From the NCBI GenBank assembly GCA_002334985.1, contig DDBY01000213.1, positions 1 to 13,703 of the forward strand: DNA of 13,703 nucleotides. The letters are read 5' to 3'. Position 1 is the first letter of the stretch; each line of letters begins with the position of its first letter. The notes under the pieces were generated by a model. The model saw only the letters and a list, made by a program, of their open reading frames with translations, did not search any database and was not told where the DNA came from. The DNA comes from Micavibrio sp. UBA2020 (lineage in GTDB: Bacteria; Pseudomonadota; Alphaproteobacteria; Micavibrionales; UBA2020). The position numbers were made by a program, and so were the translations under genes. Positions 6,896-13,703 of the stretch are shown in pieces.

Positions 6896-9400
6896 ATGCC
6901 TGCAGATGACAGTGCCATAAAAACAGCCCGCCGGTTTCTATCGGCTGTGGCGCTATGTGCATTGTCTGTGTTTTTTTCCTACTCCGCCAAAGCGTCCGAG
7001 CCGTTCAAGCCGCGCCTTGAAACAAACTGGCGTCACGGGACGGAACGTTCGATTGTGATGACCGAAGCTTGGGTACCTCTCGCGCAGGATACCGACCGGC
7101 TTTTTTACGGCGATGTGCGCCTGATGGGCGATGATGGCAATAACCGTGAATGGAACGCGGGCATCGGCTACCGGCAGCTTTCTCCTGCCGGCGACAGCGT
7201 TTTCGGTTTGCATGGCTGGTTTGACCGTCGCCGCACCACGCGCGGCTCCGTTTTCTATCAGGGGACGGCGGGCGCGGAATATCTGACGGATGATTTGGAT
7301 ATACGCGTCAATGCCTATGTGCCCGCCAGCCAGAAAGAGCGTTATGCCATCGGTGCCTCGACGGCACCCTATCTTGCGGACACTGGTATTTATTACGACA
7401 CGGCGGGCTTGCTGGTCGAAAAACCGCTACATGGTTTCGATGTGGAATTTGCCGTACCCGTCAAGCCGCTGCAGGGGCCGATGGAATCCTTTCGCGTTGC
7501 GGCGGGCGGCTTTGTGTTCAGCGGTGATGACGCGCAGACGCTGCGCGGCGTCCGCCTGCGCGCCATGGCGGATGTGACCAGCGATATACAACTGGGCGCG
7601 CGGTTTGAAACGGATAATTTGCGCGGCGCGCAAGGGTTTGTGGAGGCGACGCTGCGCTTTCCTTTCGGCTCCAAGGCCTCGGCCAAAACGCTGGGGCTGC
7701 GCAGCCGCATGGATGAAAGCCCCGAGCGTGATATCGACGTGATTACCGCCGCGCGCGTGGCAAAAGAGCCGGAGACGGGGCAAGCCGTTCTCAATGCCTT
7801 TGACAACATGAACCAGCGGGTTTTCCATGTGGACAATACCGCGGCCGTAGGGGGCGACGGCACCGTCGAAACGCCTTTCAACACCTTGGCTGCGGCAGGC
7901 GCGGCGGCAGACCGCGAGGGGGATATTGTTTATGTTCACCGCGGTGACGGCAGCAGCACCGGCATGCAAAACGGTGTTGTCCTGTCGCAGGCTTATCAGT
8001 CGCTCATCGGCTCCGGCACGAATTTCGTTTATGATGACGGGCGTTTCACCACGGCGGACGGCAAAGATTTTGACGGGCGCGTCATCATGGCGGCATCAAC
8101 CGCGCCTGTGATTGGCAATACGGCGGGCAATGGTGTGACTGTGTCTGCTATGGATGCGACGGTCGCCGGGCTGACCATCGACGGCGCGACGGGGCACGGC
8201 ATCTATGCGCTGGCGTCCGGCGGGGCGGATTTGGGCACGCTGTCCATCCGCAATGTCACGGTATCGAACAGCACGCTTGACGGGCTTTATGCCGAAGCGA
8301 CCGGCGCGGGCAGCAGCATCGATGTCGAGGTGGATAACTTGCGCGCCGATAACAACCGCAATGGCATGCGTTTTTATGCGCAGCAGAATGCTGCGGGTGT
8401 AACGGGCAGCGTGGAATCGTCGCGCGCGACGGGCAATGCGGGCTATGGCATTATTCTTTATGACGACAGCACGGCGGGCAGCGTCGATGTCGATATGGGC
8501 GGCGGCGGGCGCTCGGACGGGCGCAACAGCCTGTATGACAATACGCGCGAAGATTTGGCCGTGGATATCGACGGTGCAACATTGATGGCGCGCGGCAACT
8601 GGTGGGGGCAGGCTACGGGCGTCTATCAGCAGGCGCCTGCGGGCGGGCAGTCGCCGCAAATCTATTACGGCGCGCCGCTGGATAACGGCTTGCTTATCCA
8701 CTGGACGTTTGACAGTGAATGGACATCGGGCACCACGGCTTATGACCGCTCCGGCAACGGATATAACGGCGTGCTGACGGGCGGCGTGACGGCAGCCGCG
8801 CTGACAACAGGTGCGAACAGGCAGGCCTTGGCGCTCAGCGGCAGCGGTCAATATGTGCGCGCCACGGGCATTGCGGGTACTTATAGCCAATATACCGTGC
8901 TGGCCTCTGTCGCGCCGGATATTACCAGCGGCCCTGTGGGCGATTACGCGACTTGGGGCTATACGGTTGTGTCCGACGGTGCTGCGCAGGGGGCTTCGGC
9001 CTATCCATTGTGGGTGACGGTGCGCGGCGGCGAGGTTGTAGCGCGTACATATAACCAATCAAATACGGGCACCGTTACCACGGGCGCAGCTATCGGCAAC
9101 GGGGAGTGGAGCCAGATTGCCCTCAGCGCCCAGCGCATGGGGCAAAGCAATATCTATGTCGATGGCAACCTGATGAATACCTATAACAATCCGGCCGGCG
9201 GCACGGCCTCTGGCACATGGAACAACGGCAATTTCTATGTCGGCGAGCTGCGCGCGGGACGCGGAATTTATTATGACGGACTGGTTGACGAAGTGCGTGT
9301 TTACAGCCGCATTCTCACTGCCGCCGAAATCTCGGAAATTTCGCGTATGAACACATCCAGCGTGGTCAATACCGGCGGGTATCTGACGTCTGCGCCCTGA
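6896..9400 (+). CDS. Secreted inverse autotransporter (intimin/invasin-type barrel) with beta-helix and LamG-like domains; putative adhesin
   Basis: An 834-residue surface protein. A signal peptide spans 1-33 (RR, hydrophobic core, probable cleavage AKA|SEP). Residues about 36-258 fit the inverse-autotransporter beta-barrel (IAT_beta, as in intimin and invasin): WNAGIGYRQL, a GLHGWFDRRRTTRG stretch, GAEYLTDDLDIRVNAYVP, and a final strand FVEATLRFPFG. In such proteins the barrel sits in the outer membrane and the C-terminal part is exposed. The passenger starts at VFHVDNTAAVGGDGTVETPF (about 309), with GDIVYVHRGDG typical of right-handed beta-helices, and repeats like GNGVTVSAMDATVAGLTIDG to about 590. 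Residues 600-818 look like a LamG/concanavalin-type jelly roll: LIHWTFDSE, YDRSGNGYNG, IYVDG and LVDEVRVYSRILTAAEI. No LysM or Ig-like domain is seen. ATG 6896 is chosen, with AAGG at 6881; a TTG two codons earlier is also possible. It is the only plus-strand gene, interrupting the regulator-metK neighbourhood. Adhesion or glycan binding is inferred, not shown. Confidence 0.82.
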   Translation: MPADDSAIKTARRFLSAVALCALSVFFSYSAKASEPFKPRLETNWRHGTERSIVMTEAWVPLAQDTDRLFYGDVRLMGDDGNNREWNAGIGYRQLSPAGDSVFGLHGWFDRRRTTRGSVFYQGTAGAEYLTDDLDIRVNAYVPASQKERYAIGASTAPYLADTGIYYDTAGLLVEKPLHGFDVEFAVPVKPLQGPMESFRVAAGGFVFSGDDAQTLRGVRLRAMADVTSDIQLGARFETDNLRGAQGFVEATLRFPFGSKASAKTLGLRSRMDESPERDIDVITAARVAKEPETGQAVLNAFDNMNQRVFHVDNTAAVGGDGTVETPFNTLAAAGAAADREGDIVYVHRGDGSSTGMQNGVVLSQAYQSLIGSGTNFVYDDGRFTTADGKDFDGRVIMAASTAPVIGNTAGNGVTVSAMDATVAGLTIDGATGHGIYALASGGADLGTLSIRNVTVSNSTLDGLYAEATGAGSSIDVEVDNLRADNNRNGMRFYAQQNAAGVTGSVESSRATGNAGYGIILYDDSTAGSVDVDMGGGGRSDGRNSLYDNTREDLAVDIDGATLMARGNWWGQATGVYQQAPAGGQSPQIYYGAPLDNGLLIHWTFDSEWTSGTTAYDRSGNGYNGVLTGGVTAAALTTGANRQALALSGSGQYVRATGIAGTYSQYTVLASVAPDITSGPVGDYATWGYTVVSDGAAQGASAYPLWVTVRGGEVVARTYNQSNTGTVTTGAAIGNGEWSQIALSAQRMGQSNIYVDGNLMNTYNNPAGGTASGTWNNGNFYVGELRAGRGIYYDGLVDEVRVYSRILTAAEISEISRMNTSSVVNTGGYLTSAP

Positions 9401-9415
9401 TAAAATAAACGGAAA

Positions 9416-9862
9416 TTATTCGCCGGCTTTCGCCATTGCCTTGGCCATCTCCAGCAGCTGTTTTTTCAGCTGCGGGGTGGAGATTTGCTCATACGCGCGT
9501 ATCAGTTCCAGCACATCGCGTTTGGTCATGGGGTCGGGCTCCAGCGTGGCTTGCGGCGTATCGGATACGCCCTTCATCGCCGGTTTGCGCGCGCCGCCGC
9601 TGCCGTTCATCAAAACATTCGCGCAGCCTTCGAGGAAATAATCCACGGGCACTTTCAGCGCGCGGCTGATGTCTGTCAGTCGGCTGACGCTGATGCGGTT
9701 GCTGCCGCGCTCATACTTCTGGACTTGCTGGAAGGTCAGGCCGATGGATTTGGCCAGTTCTTCCTGGCTGAGGCCGAGCATCAAACGCCGCGATTTGACT
9801 TTGGTCCCGACATGGATATCGACAGGGTGGGGGCCTTCATCATCCATACGGGTGCGTGGCAT
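9416..9862 (-). CDS. XRE-family HTH transcriptional regulator, PraR-like
   Basis: A 148-residue DNA-binding regulator. The Cro/C1-type helix-turn-helix is at about 16-76, with VDIHVGTKVKSRRLMLGLSQ and the recognition region TFQQVQKYERGSNR, followed by ISVSRLTDISRALKVPVDYF. This layout, with a C-terminal helix pair (RDVLELIRAYEQISTPQLKKQ, about 115-135), matches the alphaproteobacterial PraR type encoded between lnt and metK. In rhizobia PraR represses attachment and biofilm genes. Here it lies 15 bp from the convergent adhesin gene. The start ATG 9860-9862 has AAGG upstream; Met6 has no such site. Its own promoter (9907-9929) is flanked by candidate operators, so autoregulation is likely. The family placement is firm, the exact orthology less so. 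Confidence 0.88.
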   Translation of the reverse strand: MPRTRMDDEGPHPVDIHVGTKVKSRRLMLGLSQEELAKSIGLTFQQVQKYERGSNRISVSRLTDISRALKVPVDYFLEGCANVLMNGSGGARKPAMKGVSDTPQATLEPDPMTKRDVLELIRAYEQISTPQLKKQLLEMAKAMAKAGE

Positions 9863-9890
9863 TGGGCGACCTTTTTTATAAAAAACGACT

Positions 9891-9913
9891 GTATTTCCAT
9901 TATATAGGAATAC
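9891..9913. promoter_or_regulatory. Candidate operator C: inverted repeat over the regulator's -10 region
   Basis: GTATTTCC (9891-9898) and GGAATAC (9907-9913) form an imperfect inverted repeat around the A/T-rich -10 of the regulator promoter. The half-sites GTATT/AATAC resemble those of the palindrome at 9930-9943, but in everted order. Binding here would block polymerase, as in autorepression. Confidence 0.35.
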
Positions 9914-9929
9914 AACTGTTCATTGTCAA
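9907..9929 (-). promoter_or_regulatory. Predicted promoter of the PraR-like regulator gene (-35 and spacer; -10 follows)
   Basis: On the minus strand there is a perfect TTGACA at 9924-9929. A 17-base spacer leads to TATATA, overlapping TATAAT two bases further on (around 9899-9906). The hexamers are among the best in the window, which fits a gene held in check by a repressor. The candidate operator at 9930-9943 directly abuts the -35. Confidence 0.55.
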
Positions 9930-9943
9930 CATACGGATGTATT
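9930..9943. promoter_or_regulatory. Candidate operator B (CATACGGATGTATT) beside the regulator promoter
   Basis: It matches the palindrome in the adhesin promoter (6817-6830) at 12 of 14 bases, with arms CATAC and GTATT. It directly adjoins the -35 hexamer of the regulator gene. A further GTATTGTACATAAC element at 9951-9964 carries similar half-sites. Together they suggest several binding sites for one dimeric protein. Confidence 0.5.
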
Positions 9944-9988
9944 CAACCCTGTATTGTACATAACATGCGCGGGGTTTCGGGCGCGTTA

Positions 9989-11542
9989 TCAAGCCTTTGG
10001 ACGGCGAAAGGGCTGGAAAAAATAGCTCAGCAGCAAAAGCGTGAGGCTCAGGCAGCCCGCGAATATCAGAAGAACGCCATCGCCCGTGGCCGCATAAAGC
10101 GTCGGCTTCTGGGCAGGATTCGGCAAGGGTGCATCAATGATGCCCGCGCGGTCAAGGCCGAGGCTATGCAGCACGCGTCCTTGCGGGTCAATAATCGCGG
10201 AGATGCCGCTGTTCGCCGCGCGTACAATCGGGATGCCTTCTTCAATGGCGCGCACACGCGCAAAACCGAAATGCTGCGCAGGCCCCGGCGAGCCCATCGA
10301 CCACGCATCATTCGTGATGAACAGCAGAAAATCCGGCTTGCCGCGCGTGATGTCTTTCATGCGTCCGGCAAAGGTTGCTTCGAAACAGATAATGGGGCTG
10401 AAAGACGGCAGGTATTGCCCCAGCCGCAACGTCGAGGGGCCGGGCCCCGGCGTCAGCGATTGCACGGCGGCGACATATTTGCCAAACGGAGTCTTGGCCA
10501 GCAGCTGCGCATAAGGCACATATTCCCCCCACGGGGCGAGGATGAATTTATCATGCTGTGCCACAGGCCGCTGGCTGCGCTGGTGCAGCACAATCAGGCT
10601 GTTGCGGATGCTGGGTGTCGGGGCGGATACCCTGCGGTTGACGCCGATAAGCCCGAAAGCCTGCGCGGGCAACGACAGCGCGACGCGGTCGGCGTTTTTG
10701 CGGTCTTCGGGCGTGAAAATATCAATCGCCGTTTCCGGCCAGACGACGAAAAGGATTTTATCGTCGTGTGGCGTTTCTGTGGCGCTGAGCTTTAGATGGC
10801 GCTGGAAAATATCGTCCTTGTTGCGGACGTCTTCTTTTTCCGCCTGTGTGATATTCGGCTGGACGATACGCACCAGATGCGGCGTTTCAACCGTCGGGTT
10901 TTTCTGCAAATGCAAAATGCCAAAGCCGAGAATGAAAAAGAAACTGGCCAGCACAAAACCCGCCGCACGGCGCGACATAACGGGCGCGGCCGCCCAAAGC
11001 AGCGTCATCAAGGTCAAGCCGTAAATGCCGAACCATCCCGCAGATTGCAAAACAGGCAAAACGTGATGCCACGCATAACCGATATGGTTCCACGGGAAAT
11101 TGGTGATGAAATGCCCGCGCAGATATTCAGCCCAGAAAAGGATAACAGCGAAAACAAACGCGAAATGCGTCGCCGCACGCCGGAACGGCCACGCTAGCAG
11201 CGCCGCTGCGCCGTAGTAAAGCGCGATATAAACCGGAATGCCGATAACCGATACCGGCAGCAACCACATCGCATGGCTGAAAAACGCCTTGAACGCGATG
11301 CCGAGCCAGTAAAGCCCGACAATGAAATATCCGCAGCCGAAAACCCAGCCCGCCAGAAACGCACGCGGCGCCGTTTGCGCCGATGCGACCAGCCAGAACA
11401 GGACGGGGATGGAAATAAACACGGCAGGGAAAAAGCCGAAGGGCGGCATGGCCGATACCATTGCCGCGCCCGCTGCGAAAGCGGCCGCATAACGGCGCCA
11501 GCCGGAGAGGGCGGAAATACGCTCTTTGATACCGTTTGTCAT
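9989..11542 (-). CDS. lnt: Apolipoprotein N-acyltransferase homologue, divergent second copy
   Basis: Lnt adds the third acyl chain to the N-terminal Cys of lipoproteins in the inner membrane. This 517-residue copy has the multi-helix N-terminal membrane region (about 15-210), a nitrilase-like periplasmic domain (about 222-480) and a last membrane helix (about 488-508). The catalytic triad is present: E270 in WPET, K332 in HDK and C386 in SPIIC, plus E340 in GEY. Two residues essential in E. coli differ. The Trp after the VQxNIxQ motif is Glu here (QAEKED, position 237), and the residue after the catalytic Cys is Phe, not Tyr (CFE). Its ATG overlaps the stop of the first lnt gene (ATGA at 11539-11542), so they are co-expressed. 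It may have a narrowed substrate range or a different acyl transfer role; this is inference. Confidence 0.88.
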   Translation of the reverse strand: MTNGIKERISALSGWRRYAAAFAAGAAMVSAMPPFGFFPAVFISIPVLFWLVASAQTAPRAFLAGWVFGCGYFIVGLYWLGIAFKAFFSHAMWLLPVSVIGIPVYIALYYGAAALLAWPFRRAATHFAFVFAVILFWAEYLRGHFITNFPWNHIGYAWHHVLPVLQSAGWFGIYGLTLMTLLWAAAPVMSRRAAGFVLASFFFILGFGILHLQKNPTVETPHLVRIVQPNITQAEKEDVRNKDDIFQRHLKLSATETPHDDKILFVVWPETAIDIFTPEDRKNADRVALSLPAQAFGLIGVNRRVSAPTPSIRNSLIVLHQRSQRPVAQHDKFILAPWGEYVPYAQLLAKTPFGKYVAAVQSLTPGPGPSTLRLGQYLPSFSPIICFEATFAGRMKDITRGKPDFLLFITNDAWSMGSPGPAQHFGFARVRAIEEGIPIVRAANSGISAIIDPQGRVLHSLGLDRAGIIDAPLPNPAQKPTLYAATGDGVLLIFAGCLSLTLLLLSYFFQPFRRPKA

Positions 11543-13074
11543 GCGGGTTTCTTTCGCGTGGTAACAACAGCCGCGATGCCAAAGACCAGCAGCAGGCCAA
11601 AGAAAATACTATCGCCAAATCGCGCATAGAGCGTGGGGGGCAGGGGCGCGGGCAGAATGCTGTCGAGCTGCCCTTTGTCGCCAAGCCCCAGACGTGCCAC
11701 GGTGCGCCCCACAGGGTCGATAACGGCGGAAATGCCTGTATTCGCCGCGCGTGCCATAGGCAGGCCTTCTTCGATGGCGCGGATGCGGCTGATGGCCAGA
11801 TGCTGGAAGGGCCCTGCGCTCATGCCATACCAGCCGTCGTTGGTGACGTTGACCAGCCATGCGGGGCGGTTTGTTTTATCCACGGCGGCGGCGGGGAAAA
11901 TCGCCTCGTAGCAAATCAGCGGGCTGAAGGCGGGGAAGCCTTCGGCTTGCAATGTGCGCGGCCCCGCGCCCGGTGTGAAATCGCCAATGCCGGAGAGGGC
12001 GAGCGCCAGCGGCTCGAACGTCACATATTTACGAAAGGGCAGGTATTCGCCAAAAGGGACAAGATGATGTTTGTCGTAGGTTGCCAGCACTTCGCCTTTG
12101 CGGCCAAGGGCGGTCAGGCTGTTGTGATAGGCCGTTGGGGCTTGTGTCTGGTCGAGCGTCACGCGGATATTGCCAATCACGCCGATGCTGCCGCGCGGCA
12201 GGCGCTGGCCGATGTATCCGCCGATTTCGGGGAAGTGGCCGAAATCGTGGCGGGAGGCACTTTCCGGCCAGATAACAATGCGCGGCGGCGGGTTTTCTTC
12301 ACGCTCTTTTGAGGCGGAAAGCTCGACATGACGCTCCAGATTACGCCAATCTTCGTCGGGGTCCCATTTCATGGTCTGGGGGATATTCGCCTGCACAATG
12401 CGCAATTCGTAGGCGCCGTTCTGCACCGTCGGGGTTTGCAAAATGCGCCAGCTGCCAAAACCCAGCAACAGGGCGAAGCTGAAAATAGCCGCAGCGAAAA
12501 TGCGGGGCGATGCGCGATGGAAAAGGGGGGCAGCTGCCCAGAAAACGGTCAGCAGCGTCAGGGTATAAATACCGCCGAGCGATACGGTTTGCAGCAGCGG
12601 CAAGGCATGTTCCCACGCTTGGCCTGCCAAATTCCACGGGAAGCCCGTCAGTAAATGCCCGCGCGCGTATTCGACCAAGCCCCAAGCCGCAATGAAAGCG
12701 AGGGCATGTGCAGCAGGATGCGCGCGCCAGCGGTGCGCGGCGAGGGGAATAAGCCCGTAGTAAAGTGCCAATACCGTCGGCCCGACGATGAGCGAGAAGG
12801 GCATGACCCAGCCCCACGCCTTGATATCGACAAACAGCGCGGCGCTGACCCAGTAAAGCCCGACAATGAAATATCCCGCGCCAAACGCCCAGCCGCCCAG
12901 AAAACTTTTGAATTTCGACGGCGCGTTTTGCGACAAAAGGATGAAGGCGGGGATGGATACAAAAAGCGCGGGGAAAAAACCAATCGGCGGCAGCGATAAC
13001 ACCGCGAACGCGCCGAAGCAGAACAGCGCGGCGTATTTTTTGAATCCCGTCAATTTTTCCAATGCCTGTTGCAT
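11539..13074 (-). CDS. lnt: Apolipoprotein N-acyltransferase (canonical copy)
   Basis: An inner-membrane enzyme of 511 residues that N-acylates diacylated lipoproteins as the last step of their maturation. An N-terminal membrane domain (about 12-210) includes the GYFIVGLYWV and FPWN motifs, and the nitrilase-like domain follows (about 224-475). All residues known to be essential in E. coli Lnt have counterparts: W237 in MKWD, E271 in WPES, K335 in YDK, E343 in GEY, and C388-Y389-E390 in SPLICYE. A last membrane helix sits at about 488-505. ATG 13072-13074 is chosen; a TTG two codons upstream (13080) is possible. Neither has a visible Shine-Dalgarno site. The start region overlaps a 19-bp direct repeat. 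It lies downstream of corC/hlyC, the usual neighbour. Confidence 0.93.
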   Translation of the reverse strand: MQQALEKLTGFKKYAALFCFGAFAVLSLPPIGFFPALFVSIPAFILLSQNAPSKFKSFLGGWAFGAGYFIVGLYWVSAALFVDIKAWGWVMPFSLIVGPTVLALYYGLIPLAAHRWRAHPAAHALAFIAAWGLVEYARGHLLTGFPWNLAGQAWEHALPLLQTVSLGGIYTLTLLTVFWAAAPLFHRASPRIFAAAIFSFALLLGFGSWRILQTPTVQNGAYELRIVQANIPQTMKWDPDEDWRNLERHVELSASKEREENPPPRIVIWPESASRHDFGHFPEIGGYIGQRLPRGSIGVIGNIRVTLDQTQAPTAYHNSLTALGRKGEVLATYDKHHLVPFGEYLPFRKYVTFEPLALALSGIGDFTPGAGPRTLQAEGFPAFSPLICYEAIFPAAAVDKTNRPAWLVNVTNDGWYGMSAGPFQHLAISRIRAIEEGLPMARAANTGISAVIDPVGRTVARLGLGDKGQLDSILPAPLPPTLYARFGDSIFFGLLLVFGIAAVVTTRKKPA

Positions 13075-13114
13075 GCGCAAAATCTAGCGCATTTTATGCG
13101 CAAAATCTAGCGCA
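13073..13114. repeat. Two exact 19-bp direct repeats across the lnt start codon
   Basis: ATGCGCAAAATCTAGCGCA occurs at 13073-13091 and again at 13096-13114, separated by TTTT (period 23). Each unit also has TGCGC/GCGCA inverted arms around an 8-base loop, so each could fold. On the minus strand the first unit ends inside the lnt start codon. The repeat takes up the place where a ribosome binding site would be expected. Confidence 0.85.
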
Positions 13115-13147
13115 CATCGGGCATAAAAACCAGAGCGGAGAAGGCGA

Positions 13148-13703
13148 TTACTCGGCCGCCGACTGCTTTTGCGGCAGGTTGCGCACGCGCAGGCGCATGA
13201 TGCGGCGGGGGTCTGCGTCGATGACCTCGAATTCAAGGCCGCTGGCGTGTTTGATAAGCTCCCCGCGCGCGGGCACGCGGCCGGCGATGTAGGACACAAG
13301 GCCGCCGAGGGTGTCGTTTTCCTCGTGTTCCTCGTCTTCGGTGAAAAGCTTGCCGTATTTTGCCTCGAAATCGGTCAGCGGCATGCGCGCATCCACGATG
13401 GCAGAGCCGTCGGGGCGTTCAATCATCTGCGGGGCGATGTCGAAATCAAGTTCGTCCTCGACCTCGCCGACAATCGCGGAAATCAGGTCGTTGATGGTGA
13501 TAAGCCCGTCGATGCCGCCGAATTCGTCCACGACGAAGGCGATATGCACACGCGACTGGCGCATTTGCAAAAGCAAATCCATGACGCGCATGGCGGGGGA
13601 TACGACCAGCACGTCGCGCATGATGTCGCGAATTTCAAAGTCACGTCCCTGCACGAGTGCGGAGACGAGGTCTTTCATGTGCATGACGCCGACGATGTTG
13701 TCG
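13148..13703 (-). CDS. CBS-domain CorC/HlyC-family protein, C-terminal part (partial, runs off right edge)
   Basis: The fragment covers the last 184 codons. It enters in the first CBS domain (DNIVGVMHMKDLVSALVQG). The second CBS domain follows (VVSPAMRVMDLLLQMRQSRV, then VDEFGGIDGLITINDLI). After it comes the C-terminal CorC_HlyC domain, from about PDGSAIVDARMPLTDFEAKYG to ARGELIKHASGLEFEVIDAD and IMRLRVRNLPQ. These proteins are linked to magnesium/cobalt efflux and to the hemolysin C/TlyC group. With only this part, I cannot say whether a DUF21 membrane domain precedes it. It lies upstream of lnt on the same strand, as in many proteobacteria. The last codons end in AAE before TAA at 13148-13150. 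Confidence 0.92.
   Translation of the reverse strand, partial: DNIVGVMHMKDLVSALVQGRDFEIRDIMRDVLVVSPAMRVMDLLLQMRQSRVHIAFVVDEFGGIDGLITINDLISAIVGEVEDELDFDIAPQMIERPDGSAIVDARMPLTDFEAKYGKLFTEDEEHEENDTLGGLVSYIAGRVPARGELIKHASGLEFEVIDADPRRIMRLRVRNLPQKQSAAE

Noticed and set aside
6768..6962. A 64-codon minus-strand frame in the metK-adhesin gap
   Set aside because: It spans the adhesin promoter and signal peptide region, has no ribosome binding site and no recognisable motif.
8096..9058. A 320-codon minus-strand open frame inside the adhesin gene
   Set aside because: Arg/Ala/His-rich antisense translation with no recognisable motif; the plus-strand frame encodes clear domains over the same stretch.
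9454..9473. GCAGCTG-TTTTTT-CAGCTGC perfect 7-bp hairpin 53 bp after the adhesin stop, as a terminator
   Set aside because: No U-run follows on either strand, and it lies within the regulator coding sequence, where it encodes QLKKQLL. Possibly a chance palindrome.
9967..9985. G/C-rich partial inverted repeat after the second lnt gene as its terminator
   Set aside because: Only a 4-bp GCGC pairing with no U-run; the evidence is too weak.
9923..10795. Plus-strand open frames opposite both lnt genes (also 11536-12312)
   Set aside because: Antisense to intact Lnt coding sequence with a full set of conserved motifs; no independent signal.

Overview
The window is a chromosomal housekeeping region of an alphaproteobacterium. 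The minus-strand order corC/hlyC-lnt-(praR-like HTH)-metK-trmB-rimP-nusA-infB is a gene order I know from many Alphaproteobacteria. The regulator is of the alphaproteobacterial PraR type, and the RimP and IF-2 sequences fit that class. I cannot place it lower with confidence. The accessory content (inverse autotransporter, second lnt, missing ylxR) suggests a lineage outside the well-studied rhizobia.

Layout from left to right. Positions 1-3489 hold, on the minus strand, the N-terminal part of infB, then nusA and rimP: the translation/antitermination operon. Its likely promoter (3570-3598) is followed by a strong leader hairpin (3515-3546). Positions 3659-4602 hold two overlapping paralogous GNAT acetyltransferases with their own near-consensus promoter, set between rimP and trmB. 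Then come trmB (4658-5362) and metK (5388-6617). Positions 6896-9400 hold the only plus-strand gene, a large secreted protein: signal peptide, inverse-autotransporter (intimin/invasin-type) beta-barrel, right-handed beta-helix and LamG-like jelly roll. It is inserted between metK and the regulator gene. Positions 9416-9862 hold the PraR-type XRE regulator. Positions 9989-13074 hold two tandem, overlapping apolipoprotein N-acyltransferase genes. Positions 13148-13703 hold the C-terminal part of a CBS-domain CorC/HlyC protein, running off the right edge.

The most interesting local system is the pair of surface adhesin and PraR-like repressor. A 14-bp palindrome (CATAC-N4-GTATG type) sits exactly between the -35 and -10 hexamers of the adhesin promoter. 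A near copy (12 of 14 bases) directly abuts the -35 of the regulator's own promoter. This suggests that the repressor controls both itself and the adjacent adhesin, in line with the known role of rhizobial PraR in repressing attachment proteins. The second point of interest is the tandem lnt pair. The upstream copy keeps all the residues known to be essential in E. coli Lnt. The downstream copy keeps the Glu-Lys-Cys triad but lacks the essential Trp and has Phe for the Tyr beside the catalytic Cys, so it may have diverged in substrate or activity.

No rRNA or tRNA genes, CRISPR arrays, insertion sequences or phage genes were seen.
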